Shown: piece by piece, positions 1 through 13,508 of the stretch
How the letters are laid out: every line of letters begins with the position of its first letter
How positions within the stretch are numbered: position 1 is the first letter of the stretch
Assembly (NCBI GenBank): GCA_036023115.1
Contig: JAYKKT010000074.1
Coordinates: forward strand, 14,555,501-14,619,500
Source of the DNA: Brasenia schreberi
Lineage: Eukaryota > Streptophyta > Magnoliopsida > Nymphaeales > Cabombaceae
Reading direction: 5' to 3'
Length of the DNA: 64,000 nt
Program-made: the position numbers and the translations under genes
The notes under the pieces: model-generated
Database searches by the model: none
Told to the model about the DNA's origin: nothing
The model's input: the letters and a program-made list of their open reading frames with translations, nothing else

Positions 1-756
1 CTAAAATTCTCCCCAATAAAGAACAGTTTACCATTCTCACATTCTTATGCTAAGCAAAGCCATTCCCAGGAATGGTCAAAACTTCACAAAAGGCGACTTG
101 GTGGTCATTATAGTTTTATTGGCAAAGCTTTTTGCTTTACGGTGAGGCAGCAACATAAGTTCCATATCCTAATTAATAATATGGTCAATGCCTAGCCAAC
201 TTCAAGAGAACGAGGCAGCCTATTTACCCAGTAAACATGCAGAATTCAGAAAGCAGCCAAGTTCCGATTGCTTTCAACTATCTTACATAGACAATCTTAC
301 ATCTATACCGCTATCTTGTGATTCTCATTAAAATTAGCACATGCCAGAAAACGTTAGAGAACAAACATCAAGTACGAATAGAATAACGTTCATCGGTGTT
401 AAGAACAGTGGGTGTCCTGACGCATGCTTCGATCCACCATCACCAAAACGAACTTCTACTCGTGATTTCCTTCGAAATACCCAAAGTACGTAAAAAAAGG
501 AAAGAAGAGGGTAAGCTCACAATAGGATCGTCTACTTAAAGCTAACATCAACAGAGAGGAAAACACTTGCATTGCGCCAAGAATAGGAAAACCAAGTAGA
601 AGGCTTAGTGAAAAACAACACACTGCATCATCTTTATAGCCAACAGAAAGAAAAGTTGTGGATAACCAGAGAAGATCACTTCAAGAGAGGGCTTCATAAT
701 AAACATATCACCACAAGAAACATCTGTTCGTCTGCATATGAAAGAGAGAGACCCAC
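1..756 (-). other. Intron 1 of spermidine synthase gene (incomplete)
   Basis: Read on the minus strand, this is the sequence downstream of the donor of the spermidine synthase first exon, up to the window edge. I searched it for the expected second exon and saw neither that peptide nor another coding block. The intron therefore probably continues past the left edge. The two open frames around 605-919 are exon 1 read through its donor and its shadow. Confidence 0.5.
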
Positions 757-841
757 CTGGCCACATGGGGCTCATCTCAGAAAACCATCCGGGGACGATG
801 GCATTGATGCCATTTTGTGCACCGCTCACGGTCTCGGCCAT
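757..841 (-). CDS. SPDS: Spermidine synthase, exon 1 only (gene runs off left edge)
   Basis: The first coding exon encodes 28 residues plus one base of a split codon. It starts MAETVSGAQNG and ends VPGWFSEMSPMWP(G). The block PGWFSE(M/I)SPMWPG is the hallmark N-terminus of plant spermidine synthase, which transfers an aminopropyl group from decarboxylated S-adenosylmethionine to putrescine in the cytosol. ATG lies at 841-839 and no in-frame ATG lies upstream. The exon ends CCAG|GTGGGT, so the intron is phase 1, and the family continues with G-E-A-H after MWP-G. The N-terminal extension before PGWF is short compared with many eudicot forms. The putrescine and dcSAM pockets lie in exons outside the window, so function cannot be judged. 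A lone exon-1 duplicate is a less likely alternative. Eleven CT repeats precede the ATG by about 40 nt in the sense strand. Confidence 0.75.
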
Positions 842-882
842 CACTCCTTCGGTTGGTGCTCCCTGCTTTCTCACACACAAGC

Positions 883-904
883 AGAGAGAGAGAGAGAGAG
901 AGAG
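883..904. repeat. (AG)11 microsatellite in SPDS leader
   Basis: A perfect AG run, reading (CT)n in the sense of the spermidine synthase gene and sitting about 40 nt before its ATG. Pyrimidine-rich CT tracts near transcription starts are common in plant promoters and leaders. A regulatory role here is inference. Confidence 0.85.
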
Positions 905-1559
905 GACTAGAGGAGGCAATGATTCACAAAATGATGGGAGGTCCCGACCAATCCCTCTGCTTTAAAAAGGACGCGTACCCAAAATGCCAAAATATCAAAA
1001 CAGAGAAAAAATCAAAGACCAAAAGAACGCCTACCCAAAAGGCTAAAACTCAATAGGAGATAAACAAAAAAATCAAAGCCGTTCGTTCAACCTTGGCACC
1101 AAAATATTAGAACCAGCGGGGCCTCACTTTATTAGCTGTTCTTTCCAACCTTTCTTTTCAGAACTTGTCCATATTGGAAGCAACTCCAATATGCCCTATT
1201 GGTGGGACCCACAAAGCACAAGAGAGAGAGAGAGAGAGACCATGGGTCCTGCACCACCAAACCTATCTTTCCATGCTACATTCAATCGGAGAGCAGGAGC
1301 CTAAGAGATTTTTGATTTGCAATGAAGTACTTGTTGTCTAATGCAGATAAATGATAAGTGGGAAATGATGCAGTAATATAACCATGGGTTGGTAATAGTT
1401 AGAAAGCGTTTAAAATGGTTTGAGATTATCGAACCAAGATGTGATGTTCTTACAATGGTCTAAACAGTCAGTATAATGATCTAAAAACACCGAGACAATG
1501 ATTTGATGGTGACTCGTGGTTAACTGCAACGAAGGTGCTTGAGTCTGTATTTTACAGCA
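905..1559. other. 5' flank of SPDS; no gene seen
   Basis: This is the presumed promoter side of the minus-strand spermidine synthase gene. It holds a second AG run at about 1220-1239. I saw no convincing TATA box (only a weak TTTTTAAA-like stretch near 961-969, minus) and no other coding block. Confidence 0.4.
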
Positions 1560-1613
1560 ACTAGATTATGGCACAAGATCGAGCTCTATGGTATCACAGA
1601 ATCCATGTAACCC
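1560..1613 (+). mobile_element. RTE LINE 3'-end fragment (relic)
   Basis: A short stretch reads ATGGCACAAGATCGAGCTCT, then a few bases later AGAATCCATGTAACC. It corresponds to the conserved last ~50 bp of the RTE copies at 14.66 and 34.25 kb (ATGGCACATGATAGG..., AGAATCCATGTAGCC). The GTT tail is lost. Short and diverged, but the match is collinear. Confidence 0.5.
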
Positions 1614-3321
1614 TCCCTCCTTGTTTGCTAGGTTTGTAGCTAGAATGAGAAATCCATCAAATATCAATTAACAGCAGCATTTACAAAGTAAACGTTGCAT
1701 TATTCACAAGAAAGCATTAGCCAACTGGAGGAAATCCATCAAATATCGAATTCATGAACATCTTGCGAGTCCATCCCCTGCCGGGTGAGCCAACGCTCTG
1801 ATCAGTTTGTCTGTTTTTTCTTTTTGAGTACAGCAAAGAACCATTCTATATGAGAATTGCATCAGTGCTTGTTCATCCCATCGATGTGAAAAAAATACTG
1901 ATGTGATTAGGTGGAAACCATTGTTATTTATTTAACTACGGACTCACGCAAAGCTGGAGCATCTTTGCTTACTAAGAGTAGGTAGGTGAACATATCGTTA
2001 AAGAACCTCCAACTTTTTGTCACCTAAATCAATGTCAAACAGGTAGCTTTAATTTAGTCAAGAATTGCAGGACCATCTTTCTGTCATTTTCCGAAGGAGA
2101 GGATGTACATCTTTGACTAGGGTTTGATGGGCAGTAAGCGCGTGCGCAGTGAGATTGAATTGAAGGGACAGATCAAGTTGATAAGGTGATCTGCAGAGAT
2201 GAGCGTTTCACTACTCTCTTCAACCTGTGCCTCTCATTCTCAGTAGTTGGTGGGAGAGTCTTCTTTCATGGACATTGTTGTGCCCTCGTACTTGATAGCT
2301 GTCTTGGTCAAAAGAGAACAGCAGAGAAAAATGGATTGGACCTCTATCCATTTTCGCTTCCCGGCGAATGCTGTGAAAAAAAATTCCTTTCGGCAAAAAG
2401 TTTCTGAGAATCAATTGAATCAAATCCAAATGGAGAAAAACTGAAAACATGGAAAATACATGGCCAAATTGGAGTGGAGATTGTTTGTTTCATCAGACCC
2501 CCAATTATGTATAGAAACTGGCCAAAGACCCAAAATCAACATGCTTATGATAACATGTGAGAATTATACATATACGGAACCTAAATTTGGTGCACCATAT
2601 AAAAGAGATTGAGTAGTTAAAATAAAAGAACAAAAGTTTATTTTTTGAATTTGGAAAGGTATAGTATGAATTTGAAAAGCAAAAAATATATTTGTATTTT
2701 TTATTTCCTCACAGATTTGTTGTACACATGCATGGTACACCAAATCACTCTCTCTATATATATATCTATATGTAAAGGTTGGTGAAGATAAGCAAAAACA
2801 AGTGATAATTCACCTTACATACTTCGTCCTTTTTTTTCTTTTGCCAAGCACAAAAAGACAATCATAGGTACGTGGCCATGTGAGGACTTATAATGAGTTT
2901 ACCATCAGAACCACCAACCCTAAGGACCCCACATTTTCATATGTTCACATCTACCTAAAAAGAAGCAATCCAACGTCACATGTTGGGATTACCACCGCCT
3001 CTTCTCTCTCTCTCACACGAATAAATACACAACTGTGTTGATATCTACCACCAAAGAGGATGGCCAAAGCTTGTTGGAGCTCAAATATGTTTGAATGTAT
3101 GTATATACATAACACAATAGCCGTTAACATTTGAGGCGCCATCGCAATAAAAGGCTTTCATTAGCTGTATCCCGTACAGGGTGTACCCTGTGTAGATGTG
3201 GATCCGTCTCGTTCTTCGATGATGAGAAACAATCGATAACTTGAAGTTCAACAGCACATTTTCGAATTTACTTGAACTTTTTTTTGCAATTGTCTTCAGG
3301 AATATATATATATATATATAA
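1614..3321. other. Intergenic, no gene recognised
   Basis: AT-rich sequence with short open frames on both strands (for example 2186-2450) that resemble no protein I know and overlap each other. A small TA/TC run lies near 2750-2772. No transposon ends were recognised. Confidence 0.4.
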
Positions 3322-4440
<1,119 letters not shown>

Positions 4441-7436
4441 ATATATATATATTCAATCACCTCTTGCTTCCTGAAAAAGCCATTTAAAAAAAAACTTAAA
4501 CTGCCAAAAATATTTGAAAAACCTATTGAAAATAAATTTCTGGTACTGCGAAAAAAACTTTGAAAACAAGAAATGTCAGAATTAGTTTTTTGAAAATTGT
4601 CCAAAAAAGTGCTTTTGCAAGGGTTGGACCCTGAAAAATTTACGTAACACATTTGTGGCGGGTCGAATCATTGAAATATCGAGGGAGTTAAACCGCCACA
4701 CTATCAAACCACTAGAAATATGCTTTCGCTTATACTCCAACAGTTTTAATCTATCAAAGATTTTTTTTGTTGGGAATATGATTTCATCACTTTATAGACC
4801 TGATATACAATATAAAATAATCATAAAACAATTTATCATATAAATTAATATATACCCAAATAAAAGCATCATGCAAATAAGTAATGTAATAAACTTTTGT
4901 AAAGATTTATAGTTAGCCATATGAAATATATCAAGTCCAACATAATCAAATAGCTATACCAATATGAAATGAGTATGAAAATGTCATATCAATGTCCAAT
5001 GTTTATCTTAAAGAAAATTCTAGTATTTAAGAGGTTGTGGATGAACATCTCTAACATTTATTATATTACGTGATTCCTCTAATAACACACTAAACTATAA
5101 TAAGTGTTGAGAAATATAGATGACCACCATTATCAAAGTAATATATAACAAAAAGTTATAATTTCTTGTATTCTCTATCAATCCTAGAATTCAATAATAA
5201 AAAATCTATATGAAGCGACATTTTCAAAATAATCACTAGTAAAAGAAGCAATATAACAAAACAACTCTTCTCATATGGAACATTGTCTCAAATGTCATAT
5301 ATATATATATATATATTATGATTCCATAGAATTTCAAACATGTGGAATACTAAAGGATCAATACAAGCATAAATAATTACCTTCAATGATCATTATTGTA
5401 CAGAATTGGAAGATCCTGTTAAGTCATGCACTACCTGGTGTATCTCGATGATCTAAAAAATAAATTTGTTATGATTTAGTATGTTATATTTTAAGTTATA
5501 ATCAAAAGCAAGATATGTACATACATATATATTTTCATTATAGTATACAAAATTTACTTTAGCATCCATTCTTTATTATAGAGTAATAAATGATTCATAA
5601 AGATCCCCAAAGGTGCCCTCTAATTATGTTATTTTTATATTGATAAAGTTGGGGTAAGTTGATCTCCAATATGGTTTATACTCTCTCTCATTGTCTTATT
5701 GGGTGCTCCAAATTTCATTCTCTCTTACAACTTCTATGGTGCTTCCCCCTACGTGGTCCGTAGTCTTTCTAAAACTTATCGTATATTAATGATGTACCTC
5801 AAACTAATAATATGTGAAATAATATATTATGATGCATGTATATAATAAATAATACAATAAAATACCAATATAAGATAATTTGATATAATCTTACACATAT
5901 TCTACTATTTGTCTCATTAAAAAATTGGTCAATTTCATTATCCTTATAATAGTTCATGTCCGCATCAAATGGTATGATTGGTGGGTCATCTTCTGTATAT
6001 GATCTCTCTTATGATAAAATGCCTAATAAGATAGAATATTGAAATTAGTATGAACTAATCAAATAGTAAACAAAGTCATACATACCATAGTAAACTAATG
6101 GCTAATAAAAGACATGGATCCTCTCTATGCTTTGTATCATTCTTGCATGATTCTCTTTGTTTTTTTTGTCTCCCATACTTTCTTTTCACTTGACCACAAC
6201 TGGCAATGTCTCTACCAAGTGGTTGTTGGAATATCAATTACAAGACTCTCTTGAGGGAGAAGTTGATTTGCATCGAAGTAAGGCTTATAACACTTTCTGC
6301 TGACTTCATTTCGATAGTTGTTCAAAGCTTTTTGGAGGGACTTCTTACAACTTTTTGAAGGGTCTTCTTACAACTTTTTTCCAACAAGTGAGCTATAATA
6401 AGTTCATGAGTTTTTGAATATTCGAGGTGAACTTTAAAAAAAAAAAGGTTAAATATATAAGTAAGACACTAAACCCTTTATGGTGTAATTGTAATTATAC
6501 TAAATAGCAAACATTACCATTAGGTCCTCTCGAATAAGGTTTAAGACTTCTTTAGTATTATCGTCTCACCATGTTTAGTATAGATGAAAGCAGTTATCTT
6601 TTTTTTGCATACCATTCGAGAGGGGGTTTCATACCAATGAATGAATTTATTCATTTTTATTGTGGGGTTATTAGATTCTTATAAAAGCGGTCATAGTAAG
6701 GTTGACGAGTGTATTCAAGACATTTGTAGAGTGTTTGATTCTTTGAAAAGCGTAGAAACAATCTCTTCACTGATCCACTAGGAGGATTTTTTATCATTTG
6801 TGCCTTTGCATTTACAAACTAAACAATCGCCTGCTTTGTTTTGCTTAATTATTTGATTGCTTTTCTTTTCATTTCCTTCTTTATTAATACATAGGCTTCT
6901 TTTATACAATATTTATCAAATTTCATGAATATCGATTTAATTATGGAAATATTCATCTTCTGGTAATGTTGGTTTTAGCCTTTAAGCATCAACCAAGCAT
7001 GCTGATTTTTTCAAGTATCTTTGCCAGGTTTTTTGACAAGGTTAGTCTGTTTGACTTGTATCTCAGTGATGAAGAATTCATATTGAAGACAAAAGCTACG
7101 CTTGATTGACTCTATAAGAATATAGTATCCTCATAGATCAAACTTGAAAAAGTTGGAGATCAAGCTGGGATTAAGTTGGGGGTCCATTAACACGATATTA
7201 TATACTCAACCAACAAGGTCAATATTGATTTGGTTCAAAAGGATCTATGGGAAAACAATATTTTATGCTGGTTTCATATCGGTATTGGTTAAGCTTGCAA
7301 TCGTCTCGCCTTTCCTCATAAAACCTCCGTTCACAGTTCTTATTTACTTGATCTTAGAAGGTAATAGGTGAAGATACCTACCATTGCAGCAACTAAGAAG
7401 AAATGAAGTAAAAAAAACTAATCACTCTACACAAAG
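4441..7436. other. AT-rich intergenic, probable old transposon debris
   Basis: Very AT-rich sequence with no open frame above ~75 codons. The minus strand between roughly 5600 and 5760 gives scattered protein-like pieces broken by stops, which suggests a decayed element, but I could not place the family. A short (AT)n lies at about 5299-5316. No host gene was recognised. Confidence 0.4.
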
Positions 7437-7707
7437 TTGGGACATGGCTCCGGAACCAATGCTTCCAGTTTCCCTAGAACTAGGAACCAAAACCAAAATG
7501 AGACCAAGGTGATTCCAGTTTGAGTTCCAAACCTTCCAGAATTGGAAACAACTATAAACAAATTTGGAATTAAAAAATTGAAAACTGGTCCGGTTCCATG
7601 GAAGGTAGCAACGGACTGGAACCAAACCAGGTGATCTCTAGTTCTGATTAGGATTTCACCAGTTTTGATTCGAGTTGGTTCCTCGCTGTGGGAACTGCCA
7701 TGCCTGA
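7437..7707. mobile_element. Diverged hAT MITE-like copy (GGTTCC-rich family)
   Basis: Rich in GGAACC/GGTTCC motifs, like the two MITEs at 22.25 and 23.20 kb. The left end reads GGGACATGGCTCCGGAACC. The right end reads GGGAACTGCCATGCCTG, its approximate reverse complement and close to the family terminus TAGACATGTCC. No 8-bp target duplication is visible, so the ends may be eroded. Confidence 0.45.
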
Positions 7708-8380
7708 GCTAGCGAATCCACTCAGTAGGAACTTAGAGAATAGGACATATTGTTAGCCATCATATCCTTATGAGTAGCCATGCATGTCTCATTGATCTCA
7801 AAGTAAGCCTCAACTAGAAGAAGGGATCGAGTCCAAGCGACCTCGAACAGAAGATTATCCAAGGCATCTGATGCTCTCCAACATAAAACTATGACACTTA
7901 AAGTTAGCTCCTTGATCTTTGTCTAGGTGATACTCTAACTTTTCTTTTGCTAGTTACAAATGTTGTTCATCTGAAAATTAGATGTCTTGTGAAATCTTTC
8001 AGGACTGAATTATATTTTTCTCTCTCATATGTTTTAACTTAAAGATAGATGACACTGAAGAGTTTTAGAAAGTGTTGTGACCACCCATTCGATGGAAAAT
8101 TCAAAGCATTGAACACAATTTTGTGGCTCCAAGCCATCCATAAAGAGTTCTCGATTTGTTTTGATGTCTACACCAATCAACCACCATTTAAGGTGTCATT
8201 CGAGTTCTGAATGGGTGCTGATATTTTCCAACCACAATCGTTATTGTGCCATTTGAATGTATTTAGTGGAATCTATCAATGATCATTCAATTGAGAAGTT
8301 TCAATAAATTAAATGGAGAATTTTGAAATCGATCACCAATGGTGGAGAGTTGATCATGTCACTCAAACTAAACATGTTAT
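7708..8380. other. Intergenic, no gene recognised
   Basis: The minus strand at about 7742-7820 gives a short open stretch (LVEAYFEINETCMATHK) that might be part of a retroelement gag. It is too short to assign. Nothing else is supported. Confidence 0.25.
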
Positions 8381-9061
8381 AGTGTTGAGACCGGCATCCC
8401 ATTGACACACACCAGAGACGACCCTAGAGTTGGGGAGGTTTCTTGATTACATAGCATTTGGTCTACTTTAGGTTTATTGAATGGGTTGCAAGTGACCTTG
8501 AGGTCTCACATGGATGCACATGAGTTAGGTCTTTTGATTGGATTGAGTTGGATAATGTTCAATCCATTCAGAAGTCTAGTTCTTGGTTTGTTTGGTGTAG
8601 GATGCTTATACGGAGTCAGGTTGGATCCGCTCCATACTAAGAACCATGTAACAGGTTTTCTCTCTGAATAAGGAACCGTGTAGTCTTTGATTAGGTTGGT
8701 TGGTCAGACATTATTGTTTGGGAGAGAGAGAGGTGCTAGGTAGAGTCCATGACTCCCTAGATGGTCGTTCTTCGTCTCGCTATTCTTAGATGGTAGAGCT
8801 TGACAATACACGGGTGTGACCACTAGGCGGTGTCATGAGATTTATCGCACAAACTCCTCCCTTCATTTTGTACATTTTGGCCATTGATCAATAAAGGAAC
8901 CACTTTTGAGGTTTGGTATCTTGTGTTCATCGAGTTCGTACTTGAAGAGATATGCAAGTTTATGCTTCCCCTTGATCGTTGAAAATCTTACTTTTGTGTC
9001 GTTTTCGGTTTCATGTTTGGATGAAAGGTTAGTTAGCATGGGATGCTAACACCGGTCTCGC
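8381..9061 (+). mobile_element. LTR-like block (possible solo LTR)
   Basis: Starts TGTTGAGACCGGCATCCCA and ends TGGGATGCTAACACCGGTCTCGCA, giving TG...CA termini and an imperfect terminal inverted repeat, as LTRs have. Near the right end are CAATAAAGGAACC (polyadenylation-like AATAAA at about 8892) and a perfect 8-bp hairpin, GTTAGCAT-ggg-ATGCTAAC, at about 9031-9049. No primer site follows, no polypurine tract precedes and the flanking 5-mers do not match, so a solo LTR is a guess. A TIR-flanked DNA element is an alternative. The 64-codon frame inside (8477-8671) resembles nothing known. Confidence 0.4.
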
Positions 9062-9543
9062 ACGGTGACAAAACACGAGTTCCAATATTTAGTTGGTCTC
9101 TTGTTTTAGTTTTTTAAATTGGGACTCTCTCCTAATTTGTCATTATAGAAAGAAGTGTTCTCACCCAATGACAAGCGCACTTTATAGGGTGCGCTTCACC
9201 TAAAATTTAAAAGTTCTCGAGTCAACCATTATATATAAGAAAATACAAATATTTTGTAGACGTGAAATAAAGTACACCTCGCTCCAAATTTTGGTCCACC
9301 ACCCTTCTCACCCGTACTCGTGTTTTTCATCACTGATTTTTTTCTTCAAGTCTATTTTTCTCTTCCTACTCTTCTCTTTATGCTCTCTTCTCCTCTTCTT
9401 TTCTCCTACTCCATTCCTTTCCAACTACTCTCGTCGTCTCTCTACTCTTGCAAATCTAGAATTTGATTAAGATCTTCTGTGTTCATTTGATCTTAACTCA
9501 AATCGGATGGAAAAGAACATTGCACGAGCATGTAGCAAGCATT
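9062..9543. other. Intergenic, no gene recognised
   Basis: Holds a pyrimidine-rich stretch (about 9340-9450, many CTCTTC blocks). Nothing recognisable as a gene. Confidence 0.4.
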
Positions 9544-10370
9544 AGAGAGAGAGGGAATAGTCTGTGCTCAATCTTAAAACACGATCAATCTTACTCAAAC
9601 TCATCGATCGTCTGATCAAATTGATCCAAGCCGTTCATCTTAACCTATATGAGCCCTTTTTGAAACCATCATACGTCTCTGATGAAATTCTCTCTCCCCA
9701 AACCTCGGAGCTCTCGTCTCTTGCCAGACTGTCTCTCTTTTCTACCCATACACCCCTCCATCGTGCTTTCTCTCTCCCCCTCAATTCTAGTCTCTCCCTA
9801 CGGTTCTGGTTTTGGTTTCCTTTACTCCGGGTTGACTTAGGTTTCTTTACTCCGTGCTCGATATAAACCCTAGTCTCTCTCATACAACTCTATACGTGTG
9901 CTACGACATTAGCCCTAATCTCTCTCTTTCATGGCTCTAATCATTCTCTGTTGTAAGGAAATCAAAACCCCAAATCTATATAGTTTGATATTTTATTTCA
10001 AAAAGTTCAAATAAAAATGTAGTCTAGTATTCTGATTTGATTCATAATCTTGGTGTTGGTTTGACGTTTCCTTCAGATTTTAATAATATTGTGATTTTCT
10101 TCCAACAACATGAATGAATGATCTTGTGGCTTTTCTTTCGCCATTGTGATGGATGAATAATCATATAGTTTTCTTTTAGCGATATACGATCGAATGAATA
10201 CTCTTATGGTTTTCTTTTATGGTTGACTTTATTTTCTTTGAATTTGTTCTACTCTCATTGGCGCATGCTTTTTCTCTTAGATACTGAAAGTTTCCTACTT
10301 CATTTCCCCCCTCTTCTTTTGTAATGAAATAGTGCCATGACATTGTTGACGATTTTTTTAGCAACATGTC
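9544..10370 (+). repeat. Left terminal inverted repeat of the MULE
   Basis: Pairs with 13509-14434. The outer end is GA-rich and then reads GTGCTCAATCTTAAAACACG. The inner end is near AGCAACATGTC at about 10360-10370. The open frames on both strands at 9564-9883 lie wholly in the repeat and are not genes. Confidence 0.8.
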
Positions 10371-12399
10371 ATTGCATGGTAGTTAATAGGAAACTACAAA
10401 AAGGAATGAACGAGGCACGTAAATTACTGAGTGTGGTGTCTGATATAAGAATAATCTTTTCTCGAATACAAACACATGCAAGGTTTCTTATAGTTGCATT
10501 TCAACCATGTCTATTTTGTTATGTATCATGGCACTCTCAGCAAAAACATTTTCACTTTTTAATTTGATGTTTAATTTTCTTTTATTTGGAAGTTAAACTA
10601 AGCTTCGATTATGGTATTACCATTGTCAGAGTATTGGGAGAAAAACATATTATGTATTCATGGGATGACTTCCAGGATTATATAAATCATGAAACGAGTA
10701 TCAAATTCAAGTTTTGAGATACCACGATTCTGTTTATTATATATTTTTGCACAGTTTCTTGAAGAGGGTTTATAGTACACTGACATAAGTAACAAAGCAA
10801 TTTATACATGATTTGTTGAAGAATGTTGTGTAAACTAACAAAGTAGCTAATTTGGTTGCTATGTTTGTGTAATATGTGGTAGTTTTATGATAGTTAAGAT
10901 ATCCAATTGCCATCGGACAATTGACAATCACTTTTTCCAGTGTAGTAATAACTTTGAGTACCAATATATTATGTTACTATTCGTATAGTATATACATTGT
11001 AGGATTTATATTAATGTGACTCTCCTCCCTTTATGTTGTCCTTCAAACTTGCAAGCGTATCATTTGGGCAAAGGACTAGAAAAACGACCAATGAATCATA
11101 TTGATGAAGATATTGTCACTGCATCAAACCATACAAGTCCTAGGTGTTGTGAGTTGGAGATAGAACTGACAAAAACCAAAGAAGCGTCATGCATCACAAT
11201 TCCTGAGAAGCAGAACTTTAAGGATAGCATTATTGAAATTGCAGCACATGACTCAATAGGGTGAAAATGATTTTTTCACGACAATTCCCTTGATTTTCTT
11301 TACTTGCACCACGACTCCCGGCATTTCTATAGCTCACTAGTATCACCCATTCTCTCGATGTTAATTAGCAGATAGCAGAGATCCATTAAGTTGTTCACTG
11401 TCGGTTGTTTACTATCGTTTATGTTTCAGAGGTTAGCTAGCAATTTCTTAGAGACCATATTTTTTTTATTTCCTAATCTATGGGTCAATTTAATTATGAA
11501 ATGCAGTGATTATCAGTGTCGAGGCTTCCCATCAATTTCAGAGTGGTCAAGGTCTTTGACGAGAGGACTTATTATCACTCAATCTCTTATCATCATGGAA
11601 TGACTCTGAAATCAAAGGTGGTTCTACCAATACAAATCCAAAATTTCAGTTATGCAATGGATTTGGTTATGCATCACTGCATTATTTCAGTTACACAACT
11701 ATCATTAAGTGCAGTTTGCAACTTGCAATTCCCCTTTAATGTACTCGATGAACGAATTTGGTTATGCATTACTCCAAAATTTCAGTGAATCTCTTTCTTA
11801 CTTCTTGTTCTCGAGTATGGTGCTTAGTAAAATCATGAGATCATTTTGTCTACAAGGCATGGCTATTAGCTTTTCCAAACCTATATATGAAAAACTTTGC
11901 AGGTTAATGACTATTTAATATAAAGAAGCGATTCTTAAACATTACCAAATAAATTGCATAATGATTGACATCAAAGAGGAAACAAGTGCTTCACATCCTT
12001 TCCACACATCCATTAGTGAGCATATAGAGAAATGTTAACTGGTGGATACCACCAAGGCATGGATAATTGAAGATTAATGTAGCTAGTTGTTTTGACCGTC
12101 GATGGCATATATTTGTATGCCATAAGAGATTGTCGTGAGAATTATATGCTCGTAGGTTGCTTCTCTAAAGATGGGGACATTCACAACAGGGAATTGAGCA
12201 TATGATGGGGAGTTGGCATATTTGGTATAGTTTACAACATCCTAAAAGTATTCAAGATAAAAAAATATAAAGGTTCATGACTCCATAAGAATAAGCGAAG
12301 AATCTATAATAAGTTAAGAACAAGAACATTCGGTCCTTCAATAAATAAATTTTACACAGTACAAGGCCATAGTAATGCACATACAATTATAATTTATTG
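10371..12399. other. MULE interior, unrecognised sequence
   Basis: Between the left TIR and the transposase core. Plus-strand open frames occur at 11016-11264 (82 codons, with ...GLEKRPMNHIDEDIVTAS...) and 11391-11918 (overlapping frames, including FRVVKVFDERTYYHSISYHH). I do not recognise them. They run against the transposase strand, so they may be captured host fragments (Pack-MULE style) or noise. The rest should be the 3' half of the transposase on the minus strand, too decayed to read. Confidence 0.35.
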
Positions 12400-13404
12400 G
12401 TTGTGATGATTGATACTGGTAGAAGGAGCAAATGGCATTTCATATTGATTCTTGTACATTATATTATATTAAATAAAATCACATCCCCAAAATAGTAGTA
12501 GTCCTCAAGAGCTTTACCATCCACCTAAAAATAATTACATATTTTCTCATCTTCACCAATTTGAATGGCATAATAAATGTTTGCACCTTCTAGATTTTTC
12601 TTTTCAAAATAATTAAGTCCAGTGTAACTCTTTCTTGCTTTTCGTAGATAGCTAGATTGAATGACATCATCAGATGCCACAAGCTTGATCATATCAGATG
12701 CCTTTAGTCTAACCATAAAAAAAAGTAACCACCATCATCTACTTATTTAGAGGCGTGAGTCATTTTATTGATCTATGCATATTAAACTTTGAAGGTAAAT
12801 GTAAGAGGTGATGATAGACGGCATCAAGTTCAGTAATAACCCTTTTTTTTTTCTTTGAACACGAAACAACTATTATTCTTGCCAAGCAACCACATCTCTT
12901 AATCACCTTTTGCTTCTTTCTTCCTTGTTGCATATAAATATTGCCTAACCTATCTGTCCTATAGCTTTTCTATGGTTATGTTTTAATATACTAAACCCCC
13001 TAGCCTAGTACACGAATTATAAAAGTATCTTATATTTCAAACTCCATAATAATAAAGGATATAAACTCTAAAGACATATTTAGAATAAACTTTCTTAGCT
13101 TATCTTTTTTATCATCGTCAATATTAGCATTGTGGTTATGACCTTCATCTACTTCCCTTGCTTTGTCATTCTTATCACTATTTAACTCGATAGGAAGATC
13201 ACTATCAACTAATGCCATTACTTCTTCATCCTTATCTGCATTCAAGTCTCTTGGACAACCATTATCATCCATCAAAAAGGCCACTTTCACATTCATGTCT
13301 AACCTTCCAGCAACATTCTTGCTTGATGAACCTTTACTTCTATTCATGTTCAAAGGAAGTTTCTCCACTAACCCGCTGAAATTACAAAATGGAAAAAACA
13401 ACAA
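12400..13404 (-). pseudogene. FAR1/FHY3-type MULE transposase, decayed
   Basis: Read on the minus strand, 13404-13030 encodes an acidic, Asp/Lys-rich open stretch (MNRSKGSSSKNVAGRLDMN...). From 12716 comes RKARKSYTGLNYFEKKNLEG, then YYAIQIGEDEKICNYFW, VDGKALEDYYYFGDV and, after a break, EMPFAPSTSINHHNQ. This order (linker YFEKK, an FxxD/DYxxFGDV strand, then PFAPxxxxNHHNQ) is that of the MULE transposase core found in FAR1/FHY3 proteins and Jittery-like elements. Stops and frameshifts interrupt it. The first catalytic Asp region after FGDV (normally FDTTY) is corrupted to FNII-stop. Lying within matching TIRs, it is the element's own transposase rather than a host FAR1 gene. Confidence 0.7.
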
Positions 13405-13508
13405 TATTTACAATAAAGGCTTATGCACCATACATGAACTATGATGGGATAGAATAGAACTAGTGTAGGCCGAAATGGTTTTATTACTCAAATAGCAATC
13501 ATATTTAC

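Noticed and set aside
605..919. A 104-codon minus-strand gene starting MPPLVLSLS
   Set aside because: The upstream part is the CT leader of SPDS starting from a non-ATG codon, and the downstream part reads through the exon 1 donor.
12400..13404. A host FAR1/FHY3 regulatory gene
   Set aside because: It is broken by stops and frameshifts and lies inside a unit with matching long TIRs, so it is the transposon's own gene.
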